Of a stretch of 64,000 nucleotides of DNA, positions 28,051 to 36,502 are shown in pieces. The position numbers and the translations under genes are program-made. A model generated the notes under the pieces. That model worked only from the letters and a program-made list of their open reading frames with translations. It did no database searches and was not told the DNA's origin. Position 1 is the stretch's first letter; every line of letters starts with the position of its first letter. The stretch is taken from positions 1,392,698 to 1,456,697 of the forward strand of contig NZ_CP048914.1 in assembly GCF_014023125.1 (NCBI RefSeq), given 5' to 3'. The DNA is from Candidatus Xianfuyuplasma coldseepsis. GTDB lineage: Bacteria > Bacillota_I > Bacilli_A > Izemoplasmatales > Izemoplasmataceae.

Positions 28051-28851
28051 ATGGTACTCTTGACATCAAGCGGCTTTATTACGGACAGTAATATTCGTTT
28101 AGCACGTAAATACATTTATAAAACATACGAAAAAGCGGTCATCATTGTGACCGCTTCTTCCTATAAAAAACAAGATAAACATATTCCAGAGTTGAAGGAA
28201 CAGTTATCCAAACTAGGACTTGTCAGTGAGTTGTTTGATTTTGATACCGATTCAATAGAGGGTTTGTCCCAATACGATGTGATGGTATTAGGGGGTGGAA
28301 ATCCTCTGTATTTAATGAAACAGATTCAACGGGTTAACGCCCGAGAGATTATTGAAGAGTTTGCCAAAAATCGTCTATTGATTGGGGTAAGTGGGGGAAG
28401 TATTGTGTTAGGGAAACATATGGATATCATTCAAGAATTCAATCCGGAATTTAATGATGATGTGCAACTGGAGTCCTACCAGGGTCTTAATATCTCGGTA
28501 AATACATGTCCCCACTATGATCGTTATCAGGATCGATATGACCGATTTGAAGAACGAATTCAAGCAGTAGAAGATTTCATTGAAGCTCCGATTTACCGCT
28601 TGGAGGAAGATATGATCTATGTTCATCAACTTCGAGAGTTGTCACCATGGATTCAAAGGGCGTTTAAATTCCTTTTATTCGTTGTGATATTTTCGATGTT
28701 TAGTGTGATATTCTCGGTGGCTATTGGTGAAGGAGGAACACTATTTCGTATTATTTTGTGGTTGTTTATTGGGAGTAGTACCATATTAGGAGGAATTCTT
28801 TTAGGGTGGTATAGTAGGATGAAACGCAAACGAAAAACGTTTAAAGATTGA
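28051..28851 (+). CDS. Peptidase S51 (dipeptidase E-like) with C-terminal membrane hairpin
   Basis: 266 aa. Residues 1-200 follow the S51 fold: MVLLTSSGF, DVMVLGGGNPLYLM, GVSGGSIVLG with the nucleophile Ser114, and NTCPHYD with His155. Family members cleave Asp-Xaa dipeptides or cyanophycin products. Residues 205-260 add two membrane segments (FKFLLFVVIFSMFSVIFSVAI and ILWLFIGSSTILGGILLG), a fusion not usual for soluble peptidase E. Probably co-transcribed with zupT upstream and a nucleotidyltransferase-like gene downstream. Confidence 0.8.
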   Translation: MVLLTSSGFITDSNIRLARKYIYKTYEKAVIIVTASSYKKQDKHIPELKEQLSKLGLVSELFDFDTDSIEGLSQYDVMVLGGGNPLYLMKQIQRVNAREIIEEFAKNRLLIGVSGGSIVLGKHMDIIQEFNPEFNDDVQLESYQGLNISVNTCPHYDRYQDRYDRFEERIQAVEDFIEAPIYRLEEDMIYVHQLRELSPWIQRAFKFLLFVVIFSMFSVIFSVAIGEGGTLFRIILWLFIGSSTILGGILLGWYSRMKRKRKTFKD

Positions 28852-28867
28852 TGATTGGGTGAGAAAA

Positions 28868-29338
28868 ATGGATATATCAAAACAAGAACAAGCACTGATA
28901 GTACTCGCAGAAGAGTTGAATAAACAGTCGATTCCGTGGGCGCTAGGAGGATCGATGTTACTTTGGTATAAAGGTATTGTTAATCAAGTCCAAGATCTTG
29001 ATATCATGATCTTGGAACAAGATGAAAAGATTGTATCCTCAATCATTCAAACAATTGGCACCATACAACCGCAACATAAACGAGACAATCAAGAGTGTCA
29101 TTCAACGGTGTTTATCGAAGCAGTTATCAATGGTATTGATGTGGATATCATTGGTGGGTTTACGATCGACAGTAATAATGAAGCACACTATTGTCCACTG
29201 CAGGTAGATAAAATCGAACATATTCACATCGATGATACTGTGATTTATCTTGATTCATTGGAATTATGGAAAACATACTACACGTTGATGGGACGAACCA
29301 CACGCGCCAATCAAATCGCTCAATTTTTAACCGAGTAA
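28868..29338 (+). CDS. Nucleotidyltransferase-fold protein
   Basis: 156 aa. Start ATG 28868 behind GGGTGAG. It has a nucleotidyltransferase core: WALGGSMLLWYKGIVNQVQDLDIMI, where GGS followed by D-x-D (DLDI) is the metal-binding pattern, and a third acidic strand in VDIIGGF. This is like stand-alone minimal NTases and DUF6036-type proteins. The target is unknown. No toxin or antitoxin partner is adjacent. Last gene of the likely zupT operon. Confidence 0.72.
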   Translation: MDISKQEQALIVLAEELNKQSIPWALGGSMLLWYKGIVNQVQDLDIMILEQDEKIVSSIIQTIGTIQPQHKRDNQECHSTVFIEAVINGIDVDIIGGFTIDSNNEAHYCPLQVDKIEHIHIDDTVIYLDSLELWKTYYTLMGRTTRANQIAQFLTE

Positions 29339-29398
29339 ATGGTTTTTATTGCATTCTTTTTTTAGATGAAGTATAATGTTTTTGCACGTGTCGATGAT

Positions 29399-29474
29399 GG
29401 GGGCATAGCTCAGCTGGGAGAGCGCATGGCTGGCAGCCATGAGGTCGGGAGTTCGAGCCTCCTTGTCTCCACCA
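29399..29474 (+). tRNA. tRNA-Ala (GGC)
   Basis: Acceptor GGGGGCA/TGTCTCC includes the G3-U70 wobble that AlaRS recognises; anticodon loop CTGGCAG reads GGC; encoded CCA. Single tRNA with terminator downstream. Confidence 0.95.
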
Positions 29475-29484
29475 TATTGATGAT

Positions 29485-29513
29485 AAAAAGACTCAAAAAA
29501 TGGGTCTTTTTTT
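29485..29513 (+). terminator. Terminator after tRNA-Ala
   Basis: Stem AAAAAGACTC/GGGTCTTTTT with an A-rich loop, then T run. Confidence 0.82.
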
Positions 29514-29554
29514 ATTCAAGATATGGTACAATAAGAATCAAAGAAGGTGGGCTA

Positions 29555-30058
29555 ATGAGTATGATATCATTACGTGATGCAACGGTGAAAGATGCATCGA
29601 CAATCTATCAATGGAAAACCGATCCTTTTCTTCGAAAAATGGCATTGGATGAGTCGTATCAGACGACCGAAGAAGAACAGGAAGAAGATATTGATCGCGC
29701 TGTTGGAAGTGAAGATGCGGAATACAAAATCATTCTCCTAAAACAACAACCAATCGGCTATATACGTATTGACTATATGGATGAACATAACGAGATGGCT
29801 TGGCTTCGATTTGCGCTTGGTAAAGAACGGGGTAAAGGATATGGCAAAATAGCTCTTCAAATGTACATTGACGACTTGTTTTCTCGTGGGGTAAAGCGAA
29901 TTGAAGGAGAGGTATACGAGTACAATGAGCGATCACAAAAATTACTGGAATCTGTAGGGTTTGTCAAAGAGGGACAAAAACGTCAAGCTCATTTGTATCA
30001 TAAACAATATTGTGATATTCTAGTGTATGGTTTATTACATGAGGATTATGTGACATAA
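29555..30058 (+). CDS. GNAT family N-acetyltransferase
   Basis: 167 aa. Start ATG 29555 follows AGAAGGTGG; the frame extends upstream through the tRNA-Ala gene but that part is not coding. GNAT motif A is FALGKERGKGYGKIALQMYIDD, motif B is VYEYNERSQKLLESVGFVKEGQKRQA. Typical RimJ/RimL or SpeG-like small-molecule or protein acetyltransferase; substrate unknown. Its stop codon ends one base before tRNA-Leu, with no terminator between. Confidence 0.9.
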   Translation: MSMISLRDATVKDASTIYQWKTDPFLRKMALDESYQTTEEEQEEDIDRAVGSEDAEYKIILLKQQPIGYIRIDYMDEHNEMAWLRFALGKERGKGYGKIALQMYIDDLFSRGVKRIEGEVYEYNERSQKLLESVGFVKEGQKRQAHLYHKQYCDILVYGLLHEDYVT

Positions 30059-30059
30059 T

Positions 30060-30142
30060 GCGGTCGTGGCGGAATGGCAGACGCGCTGTCTTCAGGCGGC
30101 AGTGTCTTTGACGTGTGGGTTCAAATCCCATCGACCGCACCA
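30060..30142 (+). tRNA. tRNA-Leu (CAG)
   Basis: 83 nt with a long variable arm; acceptor GCGGTCG/CGACCGC, anticodon loop TTCAGGC reads CAG, encoded CCA. It begins one base after the GNAT stop codon, so it is probably cut from a shared transcript. Confidence 0.95.
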
Positions 30143-30152
30143 ATAAAATAAC

Positions 30153-30178
30153 AAACACGTGATAACGTGTTTTCTTTT
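30153..30178 (+). terminator. Terminator after tRNA-Leu
   Basis: Stem AAACACGT/ACGTGTTT, loop GATA, then TTCTTTTA. Confidence 0.82.
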
Positions 30179-30260
30179 ATACTCAAGTACGAGGTTGGAT
30201 AGAACAATAATTAGTTTGTGTATTGTAGAGGAAGATGTATAATAAAAACAAGGTGATTTG

Positions 30261-31649
30261 ATGGAAACAATGACACGTTCAGAACTGCTAGGACAATACG
30301 ATGTAAAAAAATTACTAATTAAATTAGCCTTACCTGCTACCGCTGGTATGGTGATTAATGCACTATATAATTTGGTGGATACTTTTTTTGTTGGACAGGG
30401 TGTTGGAACGGTTGCAATTACTGCACTTGGATTTGCATTCCCAGTGCAAGTTATTATCATGGCATTTGGTCTGATGTTTGGTATTGGTGCGGCATCGGTA
30501 TTCTCCCGAGCATATGGTCGACAAGATCATGAGCAAATGCGGCATGTGGCCAACACGGCTATTCGGATTGATCTAATTGTGGCGTTGATATTTTCGATAA
30601 CTGGCTTTTTCTTTATCCGTCCATTACTGGAGTTCTTCGGTGCAAATGAAGATAATATGCAGTACGGTATCGATTATCTGAGTGTGATATTGATTGGGTT
30701 GGCACCACTAACGATGTCAATGGTGTTAAACAGTCTAACCCGAGCTGAAGGACGCGCGAAAATTGCGATGTATTCGATGATTATTGGGGCAGGGTTGAAC
30801 ATTGTTCTTGATCCGATCTTTATCTTTGTTCTTGATATGGGGGTTCGTGGAGCGGCCATCGCGACCGTTATTTCACAGATTGTTGGCTTTACATATATCT
30901 TTTTACAATCACAATCGAATCAATCCGAACTTCATATGAATGTTAAAGAGTGGTTGGACATTGATCTAAACACCATATGGGAAATCATTAAGATTGGCTT
31001 CCCAACCTTTTTACGAAATGGGATTGGAGCATTCTTGATGGTGTATATCTTTCGCGTTATTATCCGTTATGGTGGTGATGATATTACGATGTATCAAGCG
31101 ATTTATACAACGATTAATCGCGTCATCATGTTTATCTTGTTTCCGGCTTTTGGATTAAATCAGGGTCTGGCACCTGTGGCGGGATTTAACTACGGTGCGA
31201 AAAACTATAAACGGCTTCATGATGTCATCATTTTTGCGATTAAGATTTCCGTTGTGTATTTCTTGATGGCGTTCTTGTTTGTTCAATTGATGGCACCTCT
31301 TATTTTCACAGCATTTAGTAAGGAGAATCTTCCGTTCTTTATTGATAACGGAGCTCGCATCTTCCGGATCATTTCCATTGGATTTGTCGTAATTGGATTT
31401 CAAATATTGCTCGGTAGTCTGTATCAATCGCTAGGGTATCCAATTCGGGCGATGTTGGTAGCATTGTCGCGACAATTCTTACTATTTGTACCAATCGCGC
31501 TAATCTTAACGTCGATTTTTGATCTCAATGGACTATGGTATACCTTTGCATCCGCTGATTTGATTGCAGGAGTACTTAGTTTATTCGCCATTATTTATGA
31601 GCTTCGTGTGATTTATAAAAAACATCAAGAGCTACCTTCTCTAGGGTAG
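30261..31649 (+). CDS. MATE family multidrug/Na+ efflux protein
   Basis: 462 aa with 12 predicted membrane segments in two repeats. Family signatures: LALPATAGMVINALYNLVDTFFVGQ near the N terminus and LNQGLAPVAGFNYGAKNYKR at the start of the second half. Closest in pattern to MepA/DinF-type members. Start ATG 30261 lies behind AAGGTGA; spacing is short, so ATG 30270 is an alternative. Followed by a terminator that overlaps its stop. Confidence 0.93.
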   Translation: METMTRSELLGQYDVKKLLIKLALPATAGMVINALYNLVDTFFVGQGVGTVAITALGFAFPVQVIIMAFGLMFGIGAASVFSRAYGRQDHEQMRHVANTAIRIDLIVALIFSITGFFFIRPLLEFFGANEDNMQYGIDYLSVILIGLAPLTMSMVLNSLTRAEGRAKIAMYSMIIGAGLNIVLDPIFIFVLDMGVRGAAIATVISQIVGFTYIFLQSQSNQSELHMNVKEWLDIDLNTIWEIIKIGFPTFLRNGIGAFLMVYIFRVIIRYGGDDITMYQAIYTTINRVIMFILFPAFGLNQGLAPVAGFNYGAKNYKRLHDVIIFAIKISVVYFLMAFLFVQLMAPLIFTAFSKENLPFFIDNGARIFRIISIGFVVIGFQILLGSLYQSLGYPIRAMLVALSRQFLLFVPIALILTSIFDLNGLWYTFASADLIAGVLSLFAIIYELRVIYKKHQELPSLG

Positions 31650-31660
31650 CCTCTTTTTTT
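31628..31660 (+). terminator. Terminator after the MATE gene
   Basis: Stem GCTACC/GGTAGC with surrounding AGA/TCT pairs and T8; overlaps the last codons of the gene. Confidence 0.85.
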
Positions 31661-31696
31661 TGATTATGGTATAATGCTATCATATGAGGTGATGTT

Positions 31697-32266
31697 ATGT
31701 ACGAGAAATTACGTCAGTATCAACCGGTGAATGAACAAGAAATGATGGACAAACAAGCGATGCTGGATTTTATTGATAAGAACGCGGATGCTCTTGATCG
31801 GAGTAATTTGGTTGCCCATGTGACAAGTAGTGCCATTGTCGTGAATGAAACGTTGGACAAGGTCTTGTTTGCGCATCATAATATCTATGATTCCTATGGC
31901 TGGATTGGGGGCCATAATGATGGGGATGGTGATTGTTTGCGTGTCGCGTTAAAAGAAGCGCATGAAGAAACAGGATTAGTACATATTCGCCCATATAATG
32001 ATGAGATTCTTGGGGTGGATATCATTCATGTTACCAACCACATCAAGAAGGGGTTGTTTGTACCGGATCATCTTCATTTGAATGTGACCTATTTATTGGT
32101 CGCAGATGAAACGGAAACACCCGCTGTAAATCCAGAAGAACACTCCGCCATCCAATGGTTTTCGATGGATGAGGTGTTTGACGTTATTGATGAAGAACGA
32201 ATGATTCCAATCTATACAAAATTATTTCAGAAAGTTGAACAAATCAGGGAAGGGACATCAGTATGA
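31697..32266 (+). CDS. NUDIX hydrolase
   Basis: 189 aa. The Nudix box region reads GGHNDGDGDCLRVALKEAHEETGL: the helix with EAHEETG is intact, the first Gly-Glu part is altered (an Asp-rich loop) and the usual Arg is Lys. Family enzymes cleave nucleoside diphosphates linked to X; this subgroup has no assigned substrate. Shares a four-base overlap with the next small membrane protein gene. Confidence 0.87.
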   Translation: MYEKLRQYQPVNEQEMMDKQAMLDFIDKNADALDRSNLVAHVTSSAIVVNETLDKVLFAHHNIYDSYGWIGGHNDGDGDCLRVALKEAHEETGLVHIRPYNDEILGVDIIHVTNHIKKGLFVPDHLHLNVTYLLVADETETPAVNPEEHSAIQWFSMDEVFDVIDEERMIPIYTKLFQKVEQIREGTSV

Positions 32267-32688
32267 AAATAGTATCGATAGTACGATTCAATCCAATGAC
32301 AATATTGTTTAGTGTAATCTCATTATTGTCGATTATCGCATTAGGTACGTTTGTAGAATCTGGACAATACATAGGTGCCGGAATATCAGGTGCCGTATTA
32401 GTAGGTGGGTTGATTGGTGTCATCATCATAATCCGAACATTTCTCCACAAGATGGCCATGTACAAGAAGTATCAAGTCGATGGCTTCGTCATGACACAAG
32501 AACGGTATGGGGACCATCAGTATCGGGTTGTTGTATCGTATGAATATGAGGGCGTTGAATACCGTATTACACGTACCTTGCCTCGGGCGACATGTCGTAA
32601 CTTGGCGATTTTAGAAGGAGAATTGGTACGTGTTGGAGTGAATAAATACAACCCAAAACAAGCGATAATTTTAGATCTATACGAATAA
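32263..32688 (+). CDS. DUF3592-like small membrane protein
   Basis: 141 aa, start ATG overlapping the NUDIX stop. Two membrane segments (about residues 12-30 and 38-60), then a soluble beta-rich tail with GDHQYRVVVSYEYEGVEYRI and VNKYNPKQAIIL, resembling the DUF3592 fold. Function unknown. Ends at a bidirectional terminator. Confidence 0.7.
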   Translation: MKIVSIVRFNPMTILFSVISLLSIIALGTFVESGQYIGAGISGAVLVGGLIGVIIIIRTFLHKMAMYKKYQVDGFVMTQERYGDHQYRVVVSYEYEGVEYRITRTLPRATCRNLAILEGELVRVGVNKYNPKQAIILDLYE

Positions 32689-32690
32689 AA

Positions 32691-32720
32691 AAACAGTTCA
32701 ATGTTGAACTGTTTTTTTTG
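32691..32720. terminator. Bidirectional terminator
   Basis: Stem AAACAGTTCAA/TTGAACTGTTT with A and T runs on either side. Confidence 0.87.
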
Positions 32721-32726
32721 TTGTGA

Positions 32727-33068
32727 TTAGACACCAACGTATTGGTCATCACCAAACGCTAGTAATGGGAAGAATACAAAGCTGAGCAAAATCAAACCGA
32801 TGGCGTATACGCCATCTTTTCCAAATGCTTTCGCAAAATTGATATAGACAAGTACTATATAAACAATGTTTACGATTGGAACAAAAATTAATAGCATCGA
32901 AATTCCACTGTATCCGGCAATTTTTACAAGGATGTAAAAATTATAGATTGGGATGATAGCTCCCCATCCAGGATAATCGGCTTTCTCAAATAACTTCCAC
33001 ATTGATACGATCATTATAACCGCAATTACGAGTGATACAAAACTACTTCCCCCACCAAATTCTGGCAT
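32727..33068 (-). CDS. DUF5684-like small membrane protein
   Basis: 113 aa, three to four membrane segments. Features of the DUF5684 family: KADYPGWGAIIPIYNFYILVKIAG, then VNIVYIVLVYINFAKAFGK and the C-terminal LLAFGDDQYVG. Some members sit near signal peptidase genes; nothing here gives a function. Start ATG 33068 follows AAAGGAGATGAC on the minus strand. Single gene. Confidence 0.75.
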   Translation of the reverse strand: MPEFGGGSSFVSLVIAVIMIVSMWKLFEKADYPGWGAIIPIYNFYILVKIAGYSGISMLLIFVPIVNIVYIVLVYINFAKAFGKDGVYAIGLILLSFVFFPLLAFGDDQYVGV

Positions 33069-33222
33069 TATGTCATCTCCTTTGTTTCTATTACGGGGAA
33101 TCGTAATAGATGTTGTTTTGTATTATTATACCATATTATCCGTTGGAAAATAATGAATATTTCATGAAATTATGGTATAGTATCTTGTAGTTATTTAGTA
33201 TACGATAGATTGAGGTGATGAT

Positions 33223-33840
33223 ATGGCACTACTGTATTCCTATGGATTTGTATTTGCAGTGATTGGAGTGAGTGCATTACTTGGTAAGGTTGGTCTATTG
33301 AGCGATGAAGGTAGTCGTAAATTTATTCATATAGGTGTTGGTAACTGGATTATTCTCGCTTATATGTTGTTTGATAATCTTCTTATTGCGTTGATTGGTC
33401 CAGCGTCTTTTATTGTTCTTAATTATCTCAGTTATCGCTATCATTGGATTGCAGCAATGGAACGACAAGATGATACAAGGAATAGTCTTGGAACTGTCTA
33501 TTATGCGATAAGCTTGTTTGTCGTTGTGTTCCTGGATTATCTCATTGAAGGGGCTTGGGCGTATAGTCTGTTACCGATACTAGTCATGGCGTATGGGGAC
33601 GGATTGAGTGCGATTGTGGGGTTGAAATTCTCCTCAAAACAATTGATTAATCATAAATCGGTCTATGGAACGATGACAATGTTTGTCGTTACGTTGATTA
33701 TTGGTTTTATTCTATTGAGCACCGTATGGATGGTTGTCATTGTTGCGGTGGTCGCAACGCTCGTGGAACTGTTTAGTCCTCGAGGATATGATAATTTAAG
33801 TGTTCCTCTTGTTTTATATATTGTGATGCTTTTGCTATAG
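33223..33840 (+). CDS. Phytol/dolichol kinase family membrane protein (VTE5-like)
   Basis: 205 aa, six to seven membrane segments. Signatures of the phytol kinase (VTE5), dolichol kinase (SEC59) and CTP-dependent kinase group: SRKFIHIGVGNWIIL, MAYGDGLSAIVG, HKSVYGTMTMF and SPRGYDNLSVPL. Such enzymes phosphorylate isoprenoid alcohols (phytol, geranylgeraniol, farnesol) to the monophosphate. The adjacent gene is a DUF92/VTE6 homologue, eight bases away, giving a two-step salvage pair. Substrate here is inferred. Confidence 0.85.
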   Translation: MALLYSYGFVFAVIGVSALLGKVGLLSDEGSRKFIHIGVGNWIILAYMLFDNLLIALIGPASFIVLNYLSYRYHWIAAMERQDDTRNSLGTVYYAISLFVVVFLDYLIEGAWAYSLLPILVMAYGDGLSAIVGLKFSSKQLINHKSVYGTMTMFVVTLIIGFILLSTVWMVVIVAVVATLVELFSPRGYDNLSVPLVLYIVMLLL

Positions 33841-33848
33841 GAGGATAT

Positions 33849-34598
33849 ATGGAGTTTATTGCGGAACATATGACAGAACTGATCATCGGAATGGTTGTTG
33901 CTAGCAGCATTTCGATTTTTGCGTATGTGAAACAATCATTGTCGCTTTCAGGAATGATTGCTGCATGGATTCTCGGGGTCGTTGTAACGGTTTGTGGTGG
34001 GTATCTATCTATGAGTGCGATGTTGGTGTTCTTTATCAGCAGTTCACTTTTCACAAAACTCCATAAAGAGGAGAAGAAACACTCACCAAGAACAGCGTAT
34101 CAAGTGCTTGCCAACGGTGGTATTGCGATGGTCCTTAGTGTCTTGCATGCAATCGATAATAATGCGGGATTTCAGTTACTCTTTTTCCTCAGTTTATCGA
34201 TTAGTACAGCGGATACATGGGCCAGTGAAATTGGAACGTTGTCACCACACAAACCACGCCACATCATAACCTTACAACAACTGCAAACAGGGGAAGATGG
34301 TGGCGTGACATGGATTGGTTTTATCGCATCCTTAGCTGGTAGTATTGTAATCTCGTTATTCTATCAATTGCATTGGATCATTATTGCAGGAGGCTTTTTG
34401 GGTAGCATTGTTGATAGTTTGTTAGGGACGATTCAACGAACCTATCAACTGGATAATCAAGTGATTGTGAATCATCTTGAACAAAATCAAGTTGCGATGT
34501 CCTCGCGAGGAATCCCCTATCTAACGAATAGTGTTGTCAACTTCTTAAGTAATCTGATTGTTGTCACGGTGGTGTATCTTCTATTCTTGGTTCTTTAA
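33849..34598 (+). CDS. DUF92 family membrane protein (VTE6-like phytyl-phosphate kinase)
   Basis: 249 aa, about six membrane segments. DUF92 signatures: RTAYQVLANGGIAMVLS, STADTWASEIGTLS, GEDGGVTWIGFIASLAGS, GSIVDSLLGTIQRTYQL and SSRGIPYLTNSVVNF. Plant VTE6 and the Synechocystis homologue phosphorylate phytyl phosphate to the diphosphate. Placed right after a VTE5-like gene in an operon, so the two together may make isoprenyl diphosphate from free isoprenoid alcohols. Terminator follows. Confidence 0.87.
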   Translation: MEFIAEHMTELIIGMVVASSISIFAYVKQSLSLSGMIAAWILGVVVTVCGGYLSMSAMLVFFISSSLFTKLHKEEKKHSPRTAYQVLANGGIAMVLSVLHAIDNNAGFQLLFFLSLSISTADTWASEIGTLSPHKPRHIITLQQLQTGEDGGVTWIGFIASLAGSIVISLFYQLHWIIIAGGFLGSIVDSLLGTIQRTYQLDNQVIVNHLEQNQVAMSSRGIPYLTNSVVNFLSNLIVVTVVYLLFLVL

Positions 34599-34622
34599 GA
34601 CATCTTGTGATGTCTTTTTTTG
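34597..34622 (+). terminator. Terminator after the VTE5-VTE6-like pair
   Basis: Stem AAGACATC/GATGTCTT, loop TTGT, T run. Confidence 0.87.
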
Positions 34623-34688
34623 TTCTGCCACTAGATATATTATGAAATCTGTCGTATAATATTGTGGTAAGTAGATGGAGGTAATCGT

Positions 34689-35258
34689 ATGGATTTATTA
34701 TGGAAAATATTTTACTCGTTTTTGAAAACCGGAACCTTTGGATTTGGAGGAGGACAAGCAACGATTCCACTCATCCAAGAAGAGGTCGTGGAAAAACATG
34801 CGTGGTTAACTGAAGAACAGTTTATAGATTATTTAGCGATGGGAAATACGCTCCCGGGGCCAATTGCGACAAAAATGAGTGTCATTATTGGATATGATTT
34901 AGGGGGATATATTGGTGCGGCAGCAGCGTTGCTTGGGATGTTGTTACCGAGTACACTGGCGATTTTAATCTTATTCCAACTATTTTTAGAATATAAAGAT
35001 ACAGCATTTGTTAAAGGGATGCAAGCAGCAGCGAAGCCAGTGGTTGTTGTATTGATTGCAGGGGTTGCATTTAGTATGGCTCGGTCGAGTGTATTTAGTG
35101 GTGTGGACTTTGCGACCAGTCGAACTTGGATTGTGTTTGGCCTTTTCACTGTGGCGACCATCCTTGTCTTGCTGAATGAACTGGTGCCATCGTTTAATGT
35201 ACATCCGGCGTTAATTATCATGGTATCCCTATTAATTGGTGGACTATTTATACGATAG
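34689..35258 (+). CDS. Chromate transporter family protein (single half, ChrA)
   Basis: 189 aa, about six membrane segments. CHR-domain signatures: FGFGGGQATIPLIQEEV, EEQFIDYLAMGNTLPGPIATK and GMLLPSTLAILI. Short CHR proteins usually occur as adjacent pairs (ChrA1/ChrA2); here no second half is next to it, so it may work alone or with a distant partner. Real substrate in anaerobes is unknown. Single gene with terminator. Confidence 0.9.
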   Translation: MDLLWKIFYSFLKTGTFGFGGGQATIPLIQEEVVEKHAWLTEEQFIDYLAMGNTLPGPIATKMSVIIGYDLGGYIGAAAALLGMLLPSTLAILILFQLFLEYKDTAFVKGMQAAAKPVVVVLIAGVAFSMARSSVFSGVDFATSRTWIVFGLFTVATILVLLNELVPSFNVHPALIIMVSLLIGGLFIR

Positions 35259-35286
35259 AACAGATGGTGAATCTGTTCTTTTTTTT
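35259..35286 (+). terminator. Terminator after the chromate transporter gene
   Basis: Stem AACAGAT/ATCTGTT, loop GGTGA, T run. Confidence 0.86.
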
Positions 35287-35346
35287 ATCGGTTTTAAAAA
35301 AAATAATGTATAATGGAAATGATGCATAGGAAAGCGAGGTAAGAAA

Positions 35347-36474
35347 ATGGATAAACGGATTGAATTATCACAAAAATTAATTACGAAAGATCCTTCAACA
35401 CTAAATATGGTGATTGGATTTGATGGTTTTGTCGATGAGATTATTCATGTTGTCGATAAACGAATGGACAGTGAACATTTTACACGCGTTGATACGATTT
35501 CGCAATTAGCCGATCGGATTCAAAAAGCTAGTGGGTTATCAACCAATATTGAACTGGTGTCTACGTATAAAAAAATCGGTGGCAATGGACCAATTATGTG
35601 TAATGCCCTAGCGATAAATAAGCCAGCAATGTCGTATATTGGAGCACTTGGATTCCCGACGATTGATGATGTGTTTAGTGTCATGGAAGATGCAGTGGAT
35701 TTATATAGTATCGCAACCAATGGCCATACCGATGCCTTGGAGTTTGATGATGGAAAATTGTTGCTTGGGAAAATGTCGACATTAAATGATGTAACATACG
35801 AACGACTACTTGAAGAAGTTGGATTGGATAAACTGATTCAATTATTAAGTGAAGCGAACTTATTTGCATCGGTAAACTGGTCGATGCTACCAAATATGAC
35901 GGACATTTATAAGAAACTGCTAGAACATGTCTTGCCACAACTCCCCGCATCCTCGACACCACGCTATATGTTTATCGATTTAGCCGACCCAGAAAAACGT
36001 GAAGATGATGAAGTACAAAGACTTTTGTCGATGCTAAAAGAGTTCTCTAAGTACTATGTTGTGGTACTTGGATTAAATAAAAAAGAAGCATATGATGTTG
36101 CAGGTGTCTTGGAATTGTTTGATAAAACCAGTTTGGAAAACATGCAGATTTCCTTGGAAGATTTGAATCAAGCACTCTATGAATTTTTGGAGATTGGTGC
36201 TGTCGTGATTCACCCGGTTGATCGCTCATGTTGTGTTGTCGATGGTGTGTTTTACGAAGAACTAGGGCCATACATCGCGAAGCCGAAATTATCCACCGGT
36301 GCTGGAGATAACTTTAATGCCGGATTCATGCTTGGTATGTTACTGGGCGTGACACCGGATGAAGCACTGTTATGTGGCATGTCTACGAGTGGTTTTTATG
36401 TTCGAAATGCCCGCAGTCCCCGATTTGATGAGTTGATTGTATTCATGAATGATTGGGCCAATAATACGATATAG
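35347..36474 (+). CDS. PfkB family carbohydrate/nucleoside kinase
   Basis: 375 aa, longer than most ribokinase-type enzymes (about 310). N-terminal VIGFDGFVDEIIHVV, middle KKIGGNGPIMCNALA (sugar-site GGNGPN-like), and C-terminal STGAGDNFNAGFMLGML with the catalytic Asp of GAGD. The substrate is not clear; the GFDGFVDEI start recalls uncharacterised PfkB subgroups. Start ATG 35347 follows AGCGAGGT. Single gene; convergent with clpB. Confidence 0.9.
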   Translation: MDKRIELSQKLITKDPSTLNMVIGFDGFVDEIIHVVDKRMDSEHFTRVDTISQLADRIQKASGLSTNIELVSTYKKIGGNGPIMCNALAINKPAMSYIGALGFPTIDDVFSVMEDAVDLYSIATNGHTDALEFDDGKLLLGKMSTLNDVTYERLLEEVGLDKLIQLLSEANLFASVNWSMLPNMTDIYKKLLEHVLPQLPASSTPRYMFIDLADPEKREDDEVQRLLSMLKEFSKYYVVVLGLNKKEAYDVAGVLELFDKTSLENMQISLEDLNQALYEFLEIGAVVIHPVDRSCCVVDGVFYEELGPYIAKPKLSTGAGDNFNAGFMLGMLLGVTPDEALLCGMSTSGFYVRNARSPRFDELIVFMNDWANNTI

Positions 36475-36475
36475 A

Positions 36476-36502
36476 AAAATCCTAGGATTCCTAGGATTTT
36501 TT
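36476..36502. terminator. Bidirectional terminator
   Basis: Stem ATCCTAGG/CCTAGGAT with A and T runs; lies between the PfkB gene and the convergent clpB. Confidence 0.86.

Noticed and set aside
28859-29338. Nucleotidyltransferase-like gene as the antitoxin (MntA) of a HepT pair with 41387-42616
   Set aside because: The two genes are about 12 kb apart and not co-transcribed; MntA-HepT partners are normally adjacent.
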